Position numbers and translations under genes: made by a program. Shown piece after piece: positions 32,519 to 45,600 of a DNA stretch of 64,000 bases (position 1 is the first letter of the stretch; every line of letters begins with the position of its first letter). The notes beneath the pieces were generated by a model. That model was not told where the DNA came from and made no database searches. It was given only the letters and a program-made list of their open reading frames with translations. Origin of the DNA: Capitulum mitella (lineage: Eukaryota > Arthropoda > Thecostraca > Pollicipedomorpha > Pollicipedidae); NCBI GenBank assembly GCA_030062745.1, contig CP099854.1, positions 14,420,876 through 14,484,875 on the forward strand. Direction: 5' to 3'.

Positions 32519-34267
32519 ACCGGGCCGCCCACGCGACGGTCCCCCCGCTTATGCTCAGGTGCGAGCAGACGCCCGGTGAATCAGAATTGGCCGTTCAAAA
32601 TTTCGCACCTGGTGGATGTCGTTTGTGAAAAGTGAAGTGAAATCTCACTATATGTCAGTACAACATATGTATTTGTCTTGCATCTGTTGACTTGCGTGAG
32701 ACCATAACAATACTGCGTGGTCATAATATATGGCTCTTTATGAAGAAATACCATTGTATGAAGCAATGCTTTGGTGTTCCAAAACCGCTAAATTTGCAGC
32801 CTCACCGGATGCACATGCGGTGGCCGACGTTGGCCGTGCCCACATCTTTATTTTGAGACAACTTTTCCTGTGGCCCAGACGAAAAACGTCACATTCCGTT
32901 CACCACCTTCAGTGTGAGCGCTTTACAAACGTACCGTCGATTTTTGGCTCAGGGGACGGTAATGGGTTAATCAGTTCCATATAGGTCCCAACGCAATCAC
33001 ACTGTCGTGAAATGCAGGACACTGACACGAAAACAGTACACACTGGAAGTCGGTACCATGCAGTTGAAACAGGTCCAACAAGTATCAATACTTATACCAG
33101 CTTTGTTACGTGGATTGCGTGTGCATATCAGTATGACCTGAAACGACCACTCTGAATTTCATTGCAACCCGAAAAATGGATTTAATCGATTCTGACTAGT
33201 TGCACATACAAACATTACACTATCACGAAATCCAGGACACTCACGAAAAGAGTACACGAACCATGACACAAGTACCAGTGTAAAGCAGACATGTAAAGAT
33301 AGTGAGAAACCACCTTGAGAAAAGATCACTGCAAATTTGGCTTTTCCGTCACACTGTTTTCTTGCGATGTTTTTCCCAAATGCCACAAGGTACAATTCAT
33401 AGCGCCATAACACAACTCACCGGGTCCCGTGTTGCGGCGTGCCATTGCTGGCTGAGCCAAGGGGTCCCTGTTGCGGCTGAGAAACTGACATCCCAGTGTG
33501 TGGACTCAGCGAAGCCAAGATGTTCCATTACAGCGCCCTTGGACAATGTGCGTCGTCATATTTACGTTTTATCGCCTGACGCCTCCTGGCAACGCGCGTC
33601 TTTTCTTCCTTTCTTTCCGTCTTCCGTGGTTGTCTTCTTTCGGACCTCTGTTGCGGTGGCGATGTTAATGTCCACACAGTCTATACCTACACATCACGTA
33701 CACGTGCACCCGGTATGTATTGCGTGTTCCTCCCAATCACGAACGTACCATTCACTTCCACTGCGCGTTGTCTGCAGGGCCCGAACGACCAGCGTCATCT
33801 CCCTTAGAAAGGCCAACTCATAGTTTCCAAACTGACTGGTGTGTTTCCATGGAAGCATAGCCGCTGGAACTCTTGTGTCAGGTTCTGAGCCACCTTTGAT
33901 TGGACGCCAGTTTGTGGGCCAGTACTCTTTGCTCTTTTTTCTGGCACAGGGTAAGGTAATTATCATGTACAAGAATCTTCATCGTAGCTAGATAGCAGAG
34001 AATAGCGCCGAATGCATATTTATAATGACATTTAAGAGCTGCAAGGTATGACCAATCCAATGGAGCCAGTTGAACGTAGGAACTCCTGCAAACGCCTTAT
34101 CCTTGACCCATTTGTGCAGCGAGAGTGCGGAGTACGTTGTCATTCTTTTCATTCGTTGTCAATCCATTGAAGTTCCCGGGCCTCGGGCGTGAACCAAGAC
34201 GGCCTTGATCACGACACATTTAAAGCAACACTTTTCACGATATCTGGGCTGAATGTTAACAACCGGG

Positions 34268-34299
34268 GAAGATAGAAGGTTTAACTACCTTCTATCTTC
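34268..34299. repeat. 13-bp perfect inverted repeat
   Basis: GAAGATAGAAGGT and ACCTTCTATCTTC flank a 6-base loop. No adjacent gene explains it. Confidence 0.8.
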
Positions 34300-35272
34300 T
34301 AACCATGGACAGACTGTACGAATGGAACGTTCAAGCAAAACTCCAGCCACCAGACGGCTCTGCGCTCAATTCAGCTTCCATATCGACATTCAGTTTTTAA
34401 TTCCAAACCGAAATATTCGATTTTTTATACATCCATGGGAAACACTCTGTTATTATACGTCCATTTCAGACAAATGCAAGGCAAATGATGGGCAAGGGTA
34501 ACCATCGGCCGGGACAAGTCACTTCCAGGTTCTTCTAAAATTATCACGATCAGAAGATTATCGAGAACAATTAATTTAAACAGGTAAGTAGCAACGGATA
34601 AGCTTCAGTTTTTAAGAATGCCCAGTTTGATGCATTTCTGGACCTAAATTTTGTCCAGCTCGTGGTGTTAGTGTCAGCAAGGCACCTGAACTATAGAAAT
34701 ATTACCTGCACCACGCACTTAAAAATCCGGGACAAGAAAGACAAAAATCGGATATTTGCTCCAGATATGTCATAGTATAGCCATGAATGCATATGTAATC
34801 CATGTCGCGCGTATGTTTGCTTATGTGTTTGGTTCGCCTCATCTGAAACTTCTGCGTCATAGAAATTTGACTCAGACGCTTAGCGCTGACAGCATTATTT
34901 CCCCATTGGCTGTGGCCACACCACATAGTCGAGACAGATCACTGGGCAGGACGTCTCAACACGTTGCGAACAAATGGACCAGTTAACGACATTTCATGGG
35001 CAGTTAAGGATCTTCACACCTTCTTTCGATTTGTTATGACCGAGAAACTGGGCCGATTCCTCCCGGAACTTGCACGTACGACTTTTACATTTCAGGCATG
35101 CTTGCTTCATCTTGTCGAGGACGTGCTTGAGGTGTTCACGTGCGTCTGCATATCTTCTCGATCAAGGACGTCGTCGCCCATGCTTATGTAATGTGATGTT
35201 TACGTCCATGTACATTCGAAGGTGTCAGTTGCTGTGAAAACTGCTAAACACCAAACTCGGATTCCGCGTGGC

Positions 35273-35294
35273 AATAATAATAATAATAATAATA

Positions 35295-35325
<31 letters not shown>

Positions 35326-35335
35326 GTAATAATAA
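35273..35335. repeat. (TAA)n microsatellite
   Basis: About twenty AAT/TAA units with one phase slip and a single G interruption. Confidence 0.95.
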
Positions 35336-38300
35336 CTTTATTTTAGGCTTCAACTTTGGTCCAATACCGAACCACTCCCCCTTTTTTCATGCAACGATTG
35401 AACGCGCGTTAGGCCTTTGCGTCATGTCTTCAACAGAAAGTTAGTCTCATAACTTCGAATGCTGCCACAGCATCGATCCCTGACCTGTCGATGAGTATGT
35501 GGCCGGTCGCACAGCCCCCGACAATTCCTTATTGCCGGCCGTGTGCCAACGTCAACAATCCGTACAACTTTGGCGCCGAATGACTCACTTGTTGACAGGC
35601 CCTAAAACTGCGGACACACGCGCGTACTGCAAACATCGGGGCAGTGGCGCATTGCTCGCGGTCGGTCGGCGGAACGCTGGCTATTCACGGCTGGACGCCT
35701 CCGCCCCAAATGGTCAGTGCCGCCGGGGCCACGGCGGAAGCGTGCCCAGGGCCGTCTGGACGGAGGACGTGTGTTTTTTTTTGGGGGGGGGGGTTGTTAC
35801 ACGGTATCGAGACGCAGTTAACTCAGAAGGGCAGGGACGTCACGAGCTCGGGCCGAAATCCGGCGCAGGTGGCAGGCGCAACGTCTGTCCCTTCTGCCGC
35901 CTCTGCCATTTTCCATCCTTTCTTTGCCCCGCCCGCACCACCCACAGTCTTCTCCTCAGGTGCGCGCAGTCGGACAGCATGTTCCGGAGAAATGGTGAGC
36001 GTAGCCTGACCTGATCTGACCTTTCCTAACGTCACCTGGTGTTCCTCGGCACGGCTGAGACTTATCTGGCCCATCTAACAGTACATAACTTTTTTCTCAC
36101 GCAACCGGGCCCCTTTGCGTGGGACCTTCTGTGGCCGAACTTTGTGACCTTACTTTTTTATCTGGCCTGCAGTGACCATAACTGACGTCTTAACCTGAGT
36201 GCAAAGGTGCATCTTGATTTGATATTTTGATTACAAATAATCGAATTTTCATCGCAAAAAAGAGAATTATCAATTTCATCAAATATGAAATGGGATCGTC
36301 CGTAAATGACGTAAAGCAGCGAAGGGGTGGGAAACGTTTGGCAAATGCGTGACGGAGCGTTACTGGGAGGAGGGCGTGGATTTCGCACAGTGTTCCGTAA
36401 CACTGTAACATCAATGAAAAAGGGCAGAAAAGGGGCTGATAGCCTGAAAAAAAATTGCAAATGGTCATCCTTCACAAATCTTGTAACTCTAGATTCTGTT
36501 TATCGACGCTAGTGCACTAAAATAAGCGATAGGCCATTGAAATTGCCAGGGCACACTAGCAATGTAGAGAGTGGTTTGTTGGCCGAACGTTACGTTATTT
36601 TTTTATTTTTTCCTTGGGGGTGAGGTGGGCTGACCGTTAGCAAACGTTCAGTGGGGCAGAGTAAAAAAAAAAAACGCGCCACGTATTTTATGGGTGGCCT
36701 CTAGGCATTAGGCACGCCAGCATCGTTTGGTACGCGATTGTGAGGCGGTATGACCGAAAACGAAAATCTCCGAAAAAAGGCACTGCATAAAAATGCGCTA
36801 GGTGTGGGGTACTACCTGGGATGGGTAAATCATGGAGGGGCGTAAGAAGCAGTATCAGGTCATCAAACCAATTTATATAGTGACTTTTCATGGCATTCGT
36901 CATAAATTTGGGGGAAATAATGGTGAGACGTTTTTGTCTAGGTGAGACAAAAACATGCCACTTTGAAAGAAAGGGAGACAGCGCCGAAGTCAGTCACTGA
37001 ACCAATGTGGATTGTCAGCGATAAAAAAACACCACTGTACCCCGTCAATTGTTTCCTTAAATCGGCACCAAAAACATCACAATCTCTTGTTTCATGGCGC
37101 TGAAAATACATTCATTGAACGGTGATGGGCGCTGACATTTGCAGCACCTGAGCTTAATGATGCCTTTTTAACTCTGTTCGCCAATTTCAGTAGGAAGCAA
37201 ATATTTCAACAACATACGAATGATTTTTTTGTGAAAAACTAGCGGAAAATACCAGCATTTGGCCAGTTTATTCCCACTAGGCCTTCCTCACTTCGCTCAT
37301 TCGGCGCAGCCTGTCCTGGACTATTTTTTTATTTATTTCCGGCACGAACCACTTGCCAAGCAGCTTATAAAACTGGTACCATTTCAAAGCATGTCCTGCT
37401 CCAGTTTTTGTTGACGTACGTCTGTGTCGCTCTTTATCTCGAGCGACAGTCCAGTCGCTCGAGTCTGTGTCGAATTACTGCTACTTATCTGCTTGACTTT
37501 GGCTCGGGATAATTTGGGCATTACACATCGCACATCTGTGGACCGGAAACTTGCCAAAGGTTGTGCCGAGAGCGCGTTTAAAGCGGCATGAAGCATGCCT
37601 TCCAAAAAAAAAAAAAATGAAAAAGAACTGCAGGTACTGAAACAGTAGCAGAGTTCTGTAGCAGCGGCGGCCAGTTACACAGAATTTCTTAAATGCATCC
37701 ATGGTACAACGCCTGTCAGTACTCCTTCCTCATCGCCTACGGTGGCATTGGACGATCTGCTTAAATTTGCGATGTTAAGGGCAATAAAATACCAGAGGCA
37801 TCGTACTATTGATGTCAATTTATGGGGCATCGCGACCAAAACTACGCCTTGAAGTCGCAACGCCTGCTTCCAGTTCCCGGTTGGCGTGTATGTCAAAGTT
37901 GATACCGAGCGTTTCCATTGGGTGCGACCGGAGGCTGAGTGGCGATAGCCACCTCCTGTCAGGTGATGCAAAACTGGGCATCATGCAGACATGCCAGATT
38001 TCATCGTGACTGTATGCCGGCAGACACATTTACCGTGCTGGGCCTCATACTGACCACCATTTCACCATATCACCTTGGTCATATAAGCTTCCGATTATTC
38101 TTTGTCATGATAGCATCTTGCTGCAGTGTATTTTACTTACATTTATCAGATATCGATGGTTTCATCATTTGTTTTTAAATCGGAAGTTCTTGAGAGTTGG
38201 AGCTTAACTGCCTGTGTCGGTTTCTGTTTTCGGTGTCCCCTTGGTTTGTTCAATGAATAAGTTTAGGAGAGAGCCACTGACAAGGCAGTTTGGGTCCCAT

Positions 38301-38734
38301 GGACGAAGTCATGTCAGGTTGTGTCGAAATATCTGGGCTTTTAATAATATCACACGGAGCTTACTCCCGTGTATTCAGAAAACAAGTTCAATCAACAGCT
38401 GAACAGAACTGCCGCTAAACTGCACTGCCGTGGAACGCATGTAGTCACTGTGTTACGTTTCACCAATGCTTTGAGCATTTGTTTTTCCCTTTTCTGATTC
38501 GTAGTTGCGTGCATTGAAAGCTATACATCTCTGGGGGGAGGGGGTAATTCTCTGCTGTGAAACTTGTGGGGCTTGCTGATAAGCAAGTATTGCATGTGTT
38601 GTGTCAAAAGTCGGTAAAGGTCCATGTACGGATTTTTCTACCTACTCATGGAGATTTTGGGGCCGCTGCGGTGTCCGCTCCCGAGATTAACGCAAACATT
38701 CCCGGCGCCGAAAAGTCGATTCCCAAGTATATAT

Positions 38735-38778
38735 GTATGGTATATATATATATATGATACATGGTATATATATATATG

Positions 38779-38824
<46 letters not shown>

Positions 38825-38833
38825 GTATATATA
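38735..38833. repeat. (TA)n microsatellite
   Basis: AT dinucleotide repeats interrupted by GATACATGG and TGTA. Open frames of alternating Tyr/Ile across it are artefacts. Confidence 0.95.
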
Positions 38834-39625
38834 ACCAGCAGCGGACGGTCGCGTAGAGAGAGCGCAGGGTGTGTGTCAATGCGACTAGTTCGCATACGCT
38901 ATCAGTTACAACAGAAGCAAGGTAGAATGACATTGGTCACAAGGATAACGCTCAAAGGCACATCTTTGAACCATGATTTGGTGTAGGGGCGATGAGGAAT
39001 CAGCGAGATAAAGAAGAGCGAAAGGCGAACAGTGAAGGAAAAGACGCGATTAGGCATTGCCATCTGTCGGGAGAGACGTCATTTCATCGCCAACGGCGCG
39101 ACGTAGTCCTAGCGGCAAACAGAGGAGGTTAAGCTTGGCGAAAAAAGCGAGCGCGGTGGTGACCACTGCGACCGTGCGTGCCATTACGGGGCATATGCCT
39201 TCATGACACGGATAAACAGGACAGCGAATGATTAAAAGTATCCGTAACACTGCAGGCATCAGGTTTGTCAGCTCGGTTCGGAAGACGTATTAAATGTAGA
39301 AGTCATCTTTAAGCTCGTGTAGCCTTTAACGATGGTGAGCTGCTGCGCTAATGAGGTTTCAAGCCGTTCAAAAACGTCCTTCATTTCAAAAATGACATTC
39401 TGCAAGGTGATATAACTTAAAGGGCGACTTAAATCCGAGGAAGTATTCGAAGCTGGGGACGGGTATGATCCGGCATTGTTACTTGCAACTCTGTGATGGC
39501 ACCGGCTTCTGCTGCCGTTTTGTCTGTCCGTCTGTCTGTCTGTCTGCCATAGGGGGCGGGCTCCGTCTGGACCGGAGTGCTGAACCGGCTCGCTTTGTCT
39601 GTCTCTGTCTGTCTGTCTGCCACAG

Positions 39626-42600
39626 GAGGTGGACGGCTCCGTCCGACATACGCGGCGCTGAGCAGGCTCAGTCTGGCCGCCTGCGGCTGGCTGACGCTGA
39701 CCTGGCTGCACCGCTGGGCGCCGGGCAGGCGCTGGCGGCTGCTGGCCGCCCTGCCGTTGGCCAGCTACGCGCTGGTCCTTATTGGCTGTGTCCGAGATTT
39801 CCTGCAGCTTGGCACCAGTACTACTGAGCTGATGTTGAACGCAGCGAGTTACTGCGTGATACTCCAGGTGGTCTTCGTGCTGATTACCTTCGTTACCCAG
39901 CACCAAAGGTACTGATGTCGCGCCACGTCACACCTGCTGATGTGTCACTCACCTGGGAGAGAGGCGTGCACGTGCCAGATGGTGTACCTGGTGCCGGTTT
40001 ACTCTGGTGTACATTTATGTTCCCTCTTGCAGAGCTTTCTTGCGAACATGAAATCGTGAATGAAAACGTGAAATGAAATGATGAAATGAATGAATGAATG
40101 AATGCAATGATGAAATGAATGAATGAGTGAATGAAATGATGAAATGAATGAATGAAATGAATTAAATGAATGATGATGAATGATGAATGAATGAATGATG
40201 ATGAATGATGAATGAATGAATGAAATGAAATAAATGAAATGAAAAAATGAAATCGTGAAAACATGAAAACGTGCCAGTAACCCATGTCTGACGCGTACTG
40301 CACAAAAGGACTACAGGGCCACAGAGCCCCTAACGCTTGGCTGATATGTCTGCAGTCTGAGACGGCGGATGTCTGTCTCTGCTGTCTCAGACGGCTGACG
40401 TCTCTCTCTGCGATCTCAGACAGCTGACGTCTGTCTCCTCAGTCTCAGGCGCCTGACGGCGCAGCTGGAATTGCTGGAGAAGAGGTGGACTGACGGCAGT
40501 TCGACCCCCGGCTGGCCGGTGCTGCTGCAGTTCCTGCTGTTCTGGCTACAGGCCCTGTCGCTGTTCGTCAACTGGACCAGGTCCTGTATGACCGCGCTGC
40601 TGAAGGGTGCGCGGATCATTCTGTTCCCCATGTGGGTGCCTGGCCTGCTGCTGAGGCCGCCCGGCTTGTGGCCGCTGCTGGTATTCCAGGTGAGAACCCA
40701 GCTCAGCCCGCCTCGGAGACCTCAGGCGGCCCAGGCTGTACAGGAGGCTTATTGCTGTTTATACCACCTCGGTGGTCACAGTGTAATTTTCGATTGGGTG
40801 CGTGATGAAAAAATATTGCCAAGTGACGAGAAACTTGGAAAATCGGGGTAATGTAGTGCAGTTTCCTGCTTTTCACTAACGTTCATAAGCATTACATTGA
40901 ATAACCTATCGTAGTAAAAAGAAAATCCACGTAAACGAAATGTGTGCGTGTCATGATATTTTTAAGAGCTTATAACTAGACCAGTTGTTAATGAGGCATC
41001 AGAGTCCTGGGCTGTTAATTACTGCTTGAATGGCTTAAATCCGGCCTTTGGTTCTCGAGATAGACAAGGGGGGACCAAAGACACCCCTCTCCCTATTAGC
41101 TGGAAAGTGACTGATTGTGAACTCGTAACCAATGCCTAAGTTTTGCACAGTGTCAGGAATTCCGCATTCGCCTTTTCCAGCATCCTCAAATTCCACCCCA
41201 TTCGTATTAACTAAATTGTATTAGAAAAATGCCAACGGAACTCCGTAGGCTCGTTAAGTGCCGAAAACGGTGAACTTTCATCCACAACCTCGTCATGAGA
41301 AGTATTTACGTAAGGTATTAGCCGTATGTGACCCGCGCATAATTTTTCCTGCCTCGATCTGGTATTGTGAATAAAAATCAGGTTACCGATTTGGCTTTGG
41401 CACAGAGGAGAGGCATACTGACTAGCAAAATACCGAGAAAAAGGAATCGGCTGTGATCGCAAACAGCAGACATTTGTGTGCTTCTTGAGTCTTCTTGAGT
41501 CTATTTGTTGAGAATACTTTGAATAATCACAAAATTGGTGACGACCACGAAACATCACCCGTGTCAGTAAGTTTTTGCCGAACATTTCGGTGTCATTGGG
41601 ATCCATAGTCTCAGGTGACGAGTTTTTTGTATTCTATAATGAAATAATCCTTGTTGAAATATGGGATTACGGAAAAATAACAAAATATTCAAACATATGG
41701 GTATGAAATATTCCATGACCATACGAGTTATTTCGTCATTCTCCGTTTTCTTGAAAATAGCATTGGTACATTCATTGTTTCTGCGCCAGACCATGGTATC
41801 CAAGGAAGGCGCGTGGTATTGGGAACGCGAAAATAGAAATAAATGAAGGTTTTTGGAAATCACAGACTTGTGGTATTTTCTTCGAAATTGATGTCTTTAC
41901 ATTTTGAGATATCATTCTCTTCTCGAAAGTTTGAATAAACGGAATTTCGAGTCGATCAGAGTGGCTTTTACGATCCAAGGTCGTTCTGGCGACGATGGAG
42001 TGATGAGAAACTGAGAAAGTGATGAGCTGCATTCCGACGTGGTTTGGCGAGTGTACCGATAGATCTTATGGTCGATTTTACATGATAAGGAATACAAAAA
42101 CGGCGCAAGGGAAACATTTATAGCGCAGCAGTGTATGTGTACTGTTCAGAATTATCTTCTCTGTGGCCAATGGTAAGCAGGAACGGATAAACTCGGCATT
42201 GACTGGGATATTTCGCCACCCTCCAATGACGGGGCGGAGCGTTAAACGCCTCCCCCCCGTCCGTCTCGAGAACCAATTGCCCGATTCGGCTGACTGCAAC
42301 GGCAATTGATAGTATCAAACCGTGCAGTCCTGCGACATATACATTTTTTATGACATATGCCTGTGACATACACATATACATTTCATCCTGTGACATACAT
42401 TTTTACTTTTGGGTCACTGATGACGTCACAGGTCGGGTCAGACACCCACCTTTTTCTCTAGAGCTGCCTTATCGCACTGAAAAGCAGACCGAGACTTAAG
42501 TTTGTATGGCGACATGTCTCTGGCAGTATGATCTCATATTCCGAAAGACAGCTGAAGTAAGGTCATCAGAGGTCAGGGTGACAAGCTGAGTTACGTTTTA

Positions 42601-45600
42601 CGTCCCCGATAACGGGTCGTGCAATGCATACTTGCTGGTCCATTTGACACGAAGATTCTGAAAAAGACACTAAGAAGGAGCTTTGGGCACAAGGAAAGCT
42701 TTGAAAGAGGCCCAATTACCATGCACGTGTAATATTGCAACATGATGTAGCTTGAAACCCGGAGTAGTAAGAGCACGGTAATGACCTACATCTGGCACCT
42801 CTGGATGGCTACGAATCAGCTTGTCCTATGTGGCGCATTTTCACGAAATGTTGCCCAACATTGCAAAGGCTGACATCTCCATGCCGGTATTGGTGGCGCA
42901 TCGCAACTCCGGATGGGGGAGCAACGCCAGAAGGGGCCCATCCCTTAAACGGCGTTGGCCCCTTGGGACATCCATGTGATATCGAGCAAAGGGTAACGCA
43001 CCCCGGTCTCAAGTTGTGATGAAACTTTGTCTGGTAGGTAATCTGTGGCGGAGATGTCAGATTTCCACTTCTCAGCTCAGCCCAACGGTGGTTTTTGCCC
43101 CAGAGAAATTTGAAATTTTGAAATTTGACGATTTTTGGCCAAACCCTTAATGAGATAATTTGTATTCTTTCAGCAACCAATCGTCACATTTTCAAAATCT
43201 TGGTACCATTATCATGAAGATGAAATGCTGTTATGTTCAGTTGTTAGTACTTTTTTAAATTTCTTTCGGTTTTTATCTGATCTTGAAACCTATTTGTATG
43301 GTCAAATTTTGGGAGCATGTCCAATGGCTCTGATTAAAACCAGGAACAGGCAAATTGTTCTTCGAAAGGTTTTGATTCGTTTGTAATCGAGCCATGTTTG
43401 GCATTTTCGTATTTAACACTATGCTTACACGTATAATTCACGACGTATTGGCTACAACTATCCTCGTTGAAATTTCCTCATCCGTTTCCGGCGGAAAATG
43501 ACATAAAAATAACAGGCATATGTGGTCTTTGTTATGCATGTCAGCTTATGACGTGATGATGTTATGAACAAATAATTAATAGAAGTACAGGTACAAGAAA
43601 CATTCGGTGTCATTCGCGATGGATTCGACCGCAGACTTAAAAAATCCAAGTTTTCAGTCGCTGCGGTCGCAGGCTGGACAGTGGGCAGGCAGTGCGGAGA
43701 GTCGAATCGGCTTGGTTGCCGAAATGGACAGGGAAGTATGGAAATAATAGTAGTTATTACGCTTGTCACCATATCATCATTGAAATATTCTTCACAGACA
43801 GATTTGACGATTGTGTTTGGCACCGTAAATTGAGACCAGCGGCCATTTGGTTCGAAAATATTGTGGACGTCACAGATTGAGTCGTGCGCAACTTCTAACT
43901 CAAGATGGTATCAGTGTTTTCCAAGGCATGCGAAAATAGCTGATGTGTCCTTCTGGGTAGTCTTAGCTCCCTTGCTAGGCAGGCGAATTTTTCATCTTCT
44001 CCCCGGCTGTCGAGGACGGTGTCTTTGATACTGCTGTGTTGGGACACACCCCCTCAGTTTTTCTCGGGATAGCGAGAAAACGGCGGCGCTTGGAGACGCT
44101 AAATTTTCCGTAACTTTCACATACACTGCGCGTATTTTGGATAAACATTGGTCTTGAGTGGGATCAAATCACAGACCTACATCAGGCTAAAGGGACTCAT
44201 GTCAAAAAATGGTTTGGTCTGCCAGACATTAACAAAGAAAAATAATCAAACTGAGTTGTGGTACTTGACCTCACTTTGCCAATGGCCTCAAAAGGTTCAA
44301 CCTGGAATTTCTCGAAAAGCTTATGTCAGTAATCTGAGGTCAAGGAAGGTTTTAGGAAAGTTCGACAGGTTTTATTTTCTGTATTTTCTTCCTCTTAAAA
44401 AATTAATTCCGGGAATACAGAGTTATAGCACAGCATCACGATCATAAGCGAAAAAATGGTTGACCTCAACAAATGCTCTGGAGGTCAGGCCGAGGAGAAT
44501 TATTATCTGCTTTTTTCATCTCGCTTCTGAGTAAATTGTATCGATTTTGGGACAGCCGTTATAGTTTTTTGACATGAAATATCTATTTCATCCCAGATGG
44601 CCGCAGTGAGTACCACTTATGGCACTTAACTCTATTCCCGGCAGGGGGGGGGGCCGAATCCGCCCCCCTCGGATTTTTTGCCTGCCAATTCCAGGCTTTT
44701 TAGCGCAGCTTCACGAAACTTGGTCACTTTTCCTAGCTTTTCTTTCTACGTGCTATGACAAAATTTCAAAATTCTGTTTTGCTCATGGGCGAAGCCAGGC
44801 AACGTTTTTGGGGGCACCTCATGCCATTTTTGGCCATGTTGAGGGTAAAAGAAAAATGTCTGCCAAAAACAGAGTGTTGAAGCTAGAACTTAAAACTTTA
44901 TATGGATGTATAGCTGAATAGTTGGGCAATGTGCAGATGTAATTTTGTTTATCTGAGGTCATTTTACAAGATCAGGTCAAGGTCAAAAGTCAAAGTTCGT
45001 TTTTTGCAATAATTTCGGCGCCGTTTTTTCAAATGCCAAACCCGGAATACATATGACGTAAAAGGGTGCCCTCTACTTGTGTACCAAGTTTCAGCTTGAT
45101 ATCAGGTCGGGTCACGGAGCTATGACCTAAAATGTCAGTGCGCGTACACTATATCGCAATAGCCATAACATGAATTTTTTGAAATAGAGTGAATTCAAAT
45201 GATTGAAAACGTTTACAGATAATATTAAATGCACACAACATCATTCCAAGTGACGCCAAGGTCACTGGAGGCCATTTAAGGTCAAAGGTCACGAGTTGAT
45301 CGGAGAAACTTGTGACCATGACAGTTCCCCCGTTTTCATGTCCCTGGCACCGCCTATGCTAACATTATACAAACACTGTAATGCGATTTGTACTTCTTTA
45401 GTATACATGACTAGCAAAAGCCAAAAAAGGGTGTTTGCCTGCCCGTGGTCAGGTCCCCAGGCTGGATACGTGCAGGATTTTTTTTCTGAGGACGGTTGTC
45501 GTAAGTCGTGGCTCCTGACGTTCAGTCGGCTCCTAAATACACCAATGGCTCCTGGCCCTCTCCAGAGGCCTATCTACGTAAGCGTAGGGACTCTGAAACA

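Larger units (their letters stand above)
32530..39600. other. Gene-poor interval
   Basis: No gene can be supported. The interval contains AT-rich sequence with short open frames lacking domains; a CpG-richer block at 35.5-36.0 kb, open on both strands and unrecognised; and a stretch at 36.29-36.45 kb (GTAAATGACGTAAAGC...GTGACGG) reminiscent of the ends of widespread invertebrate repeats. It also has a TAA microsatellite (35273-35335), a hairpin (34268-34299) and a TA microsatellite (38735-38833). Confidence 0.4.

Noticed and set aside
38638-38933. Tyr/Ile-rich frames
   Set aside because: Translation of the TA microsatellite.
39268-39906. 212-codon minus-strand frame opposite receptor exon 1
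   Set aside because: The plus strand carries a phase-consistent receptor exon here; the minus frame owes its length to CTGT repeats and GC-rich antisense sequence.
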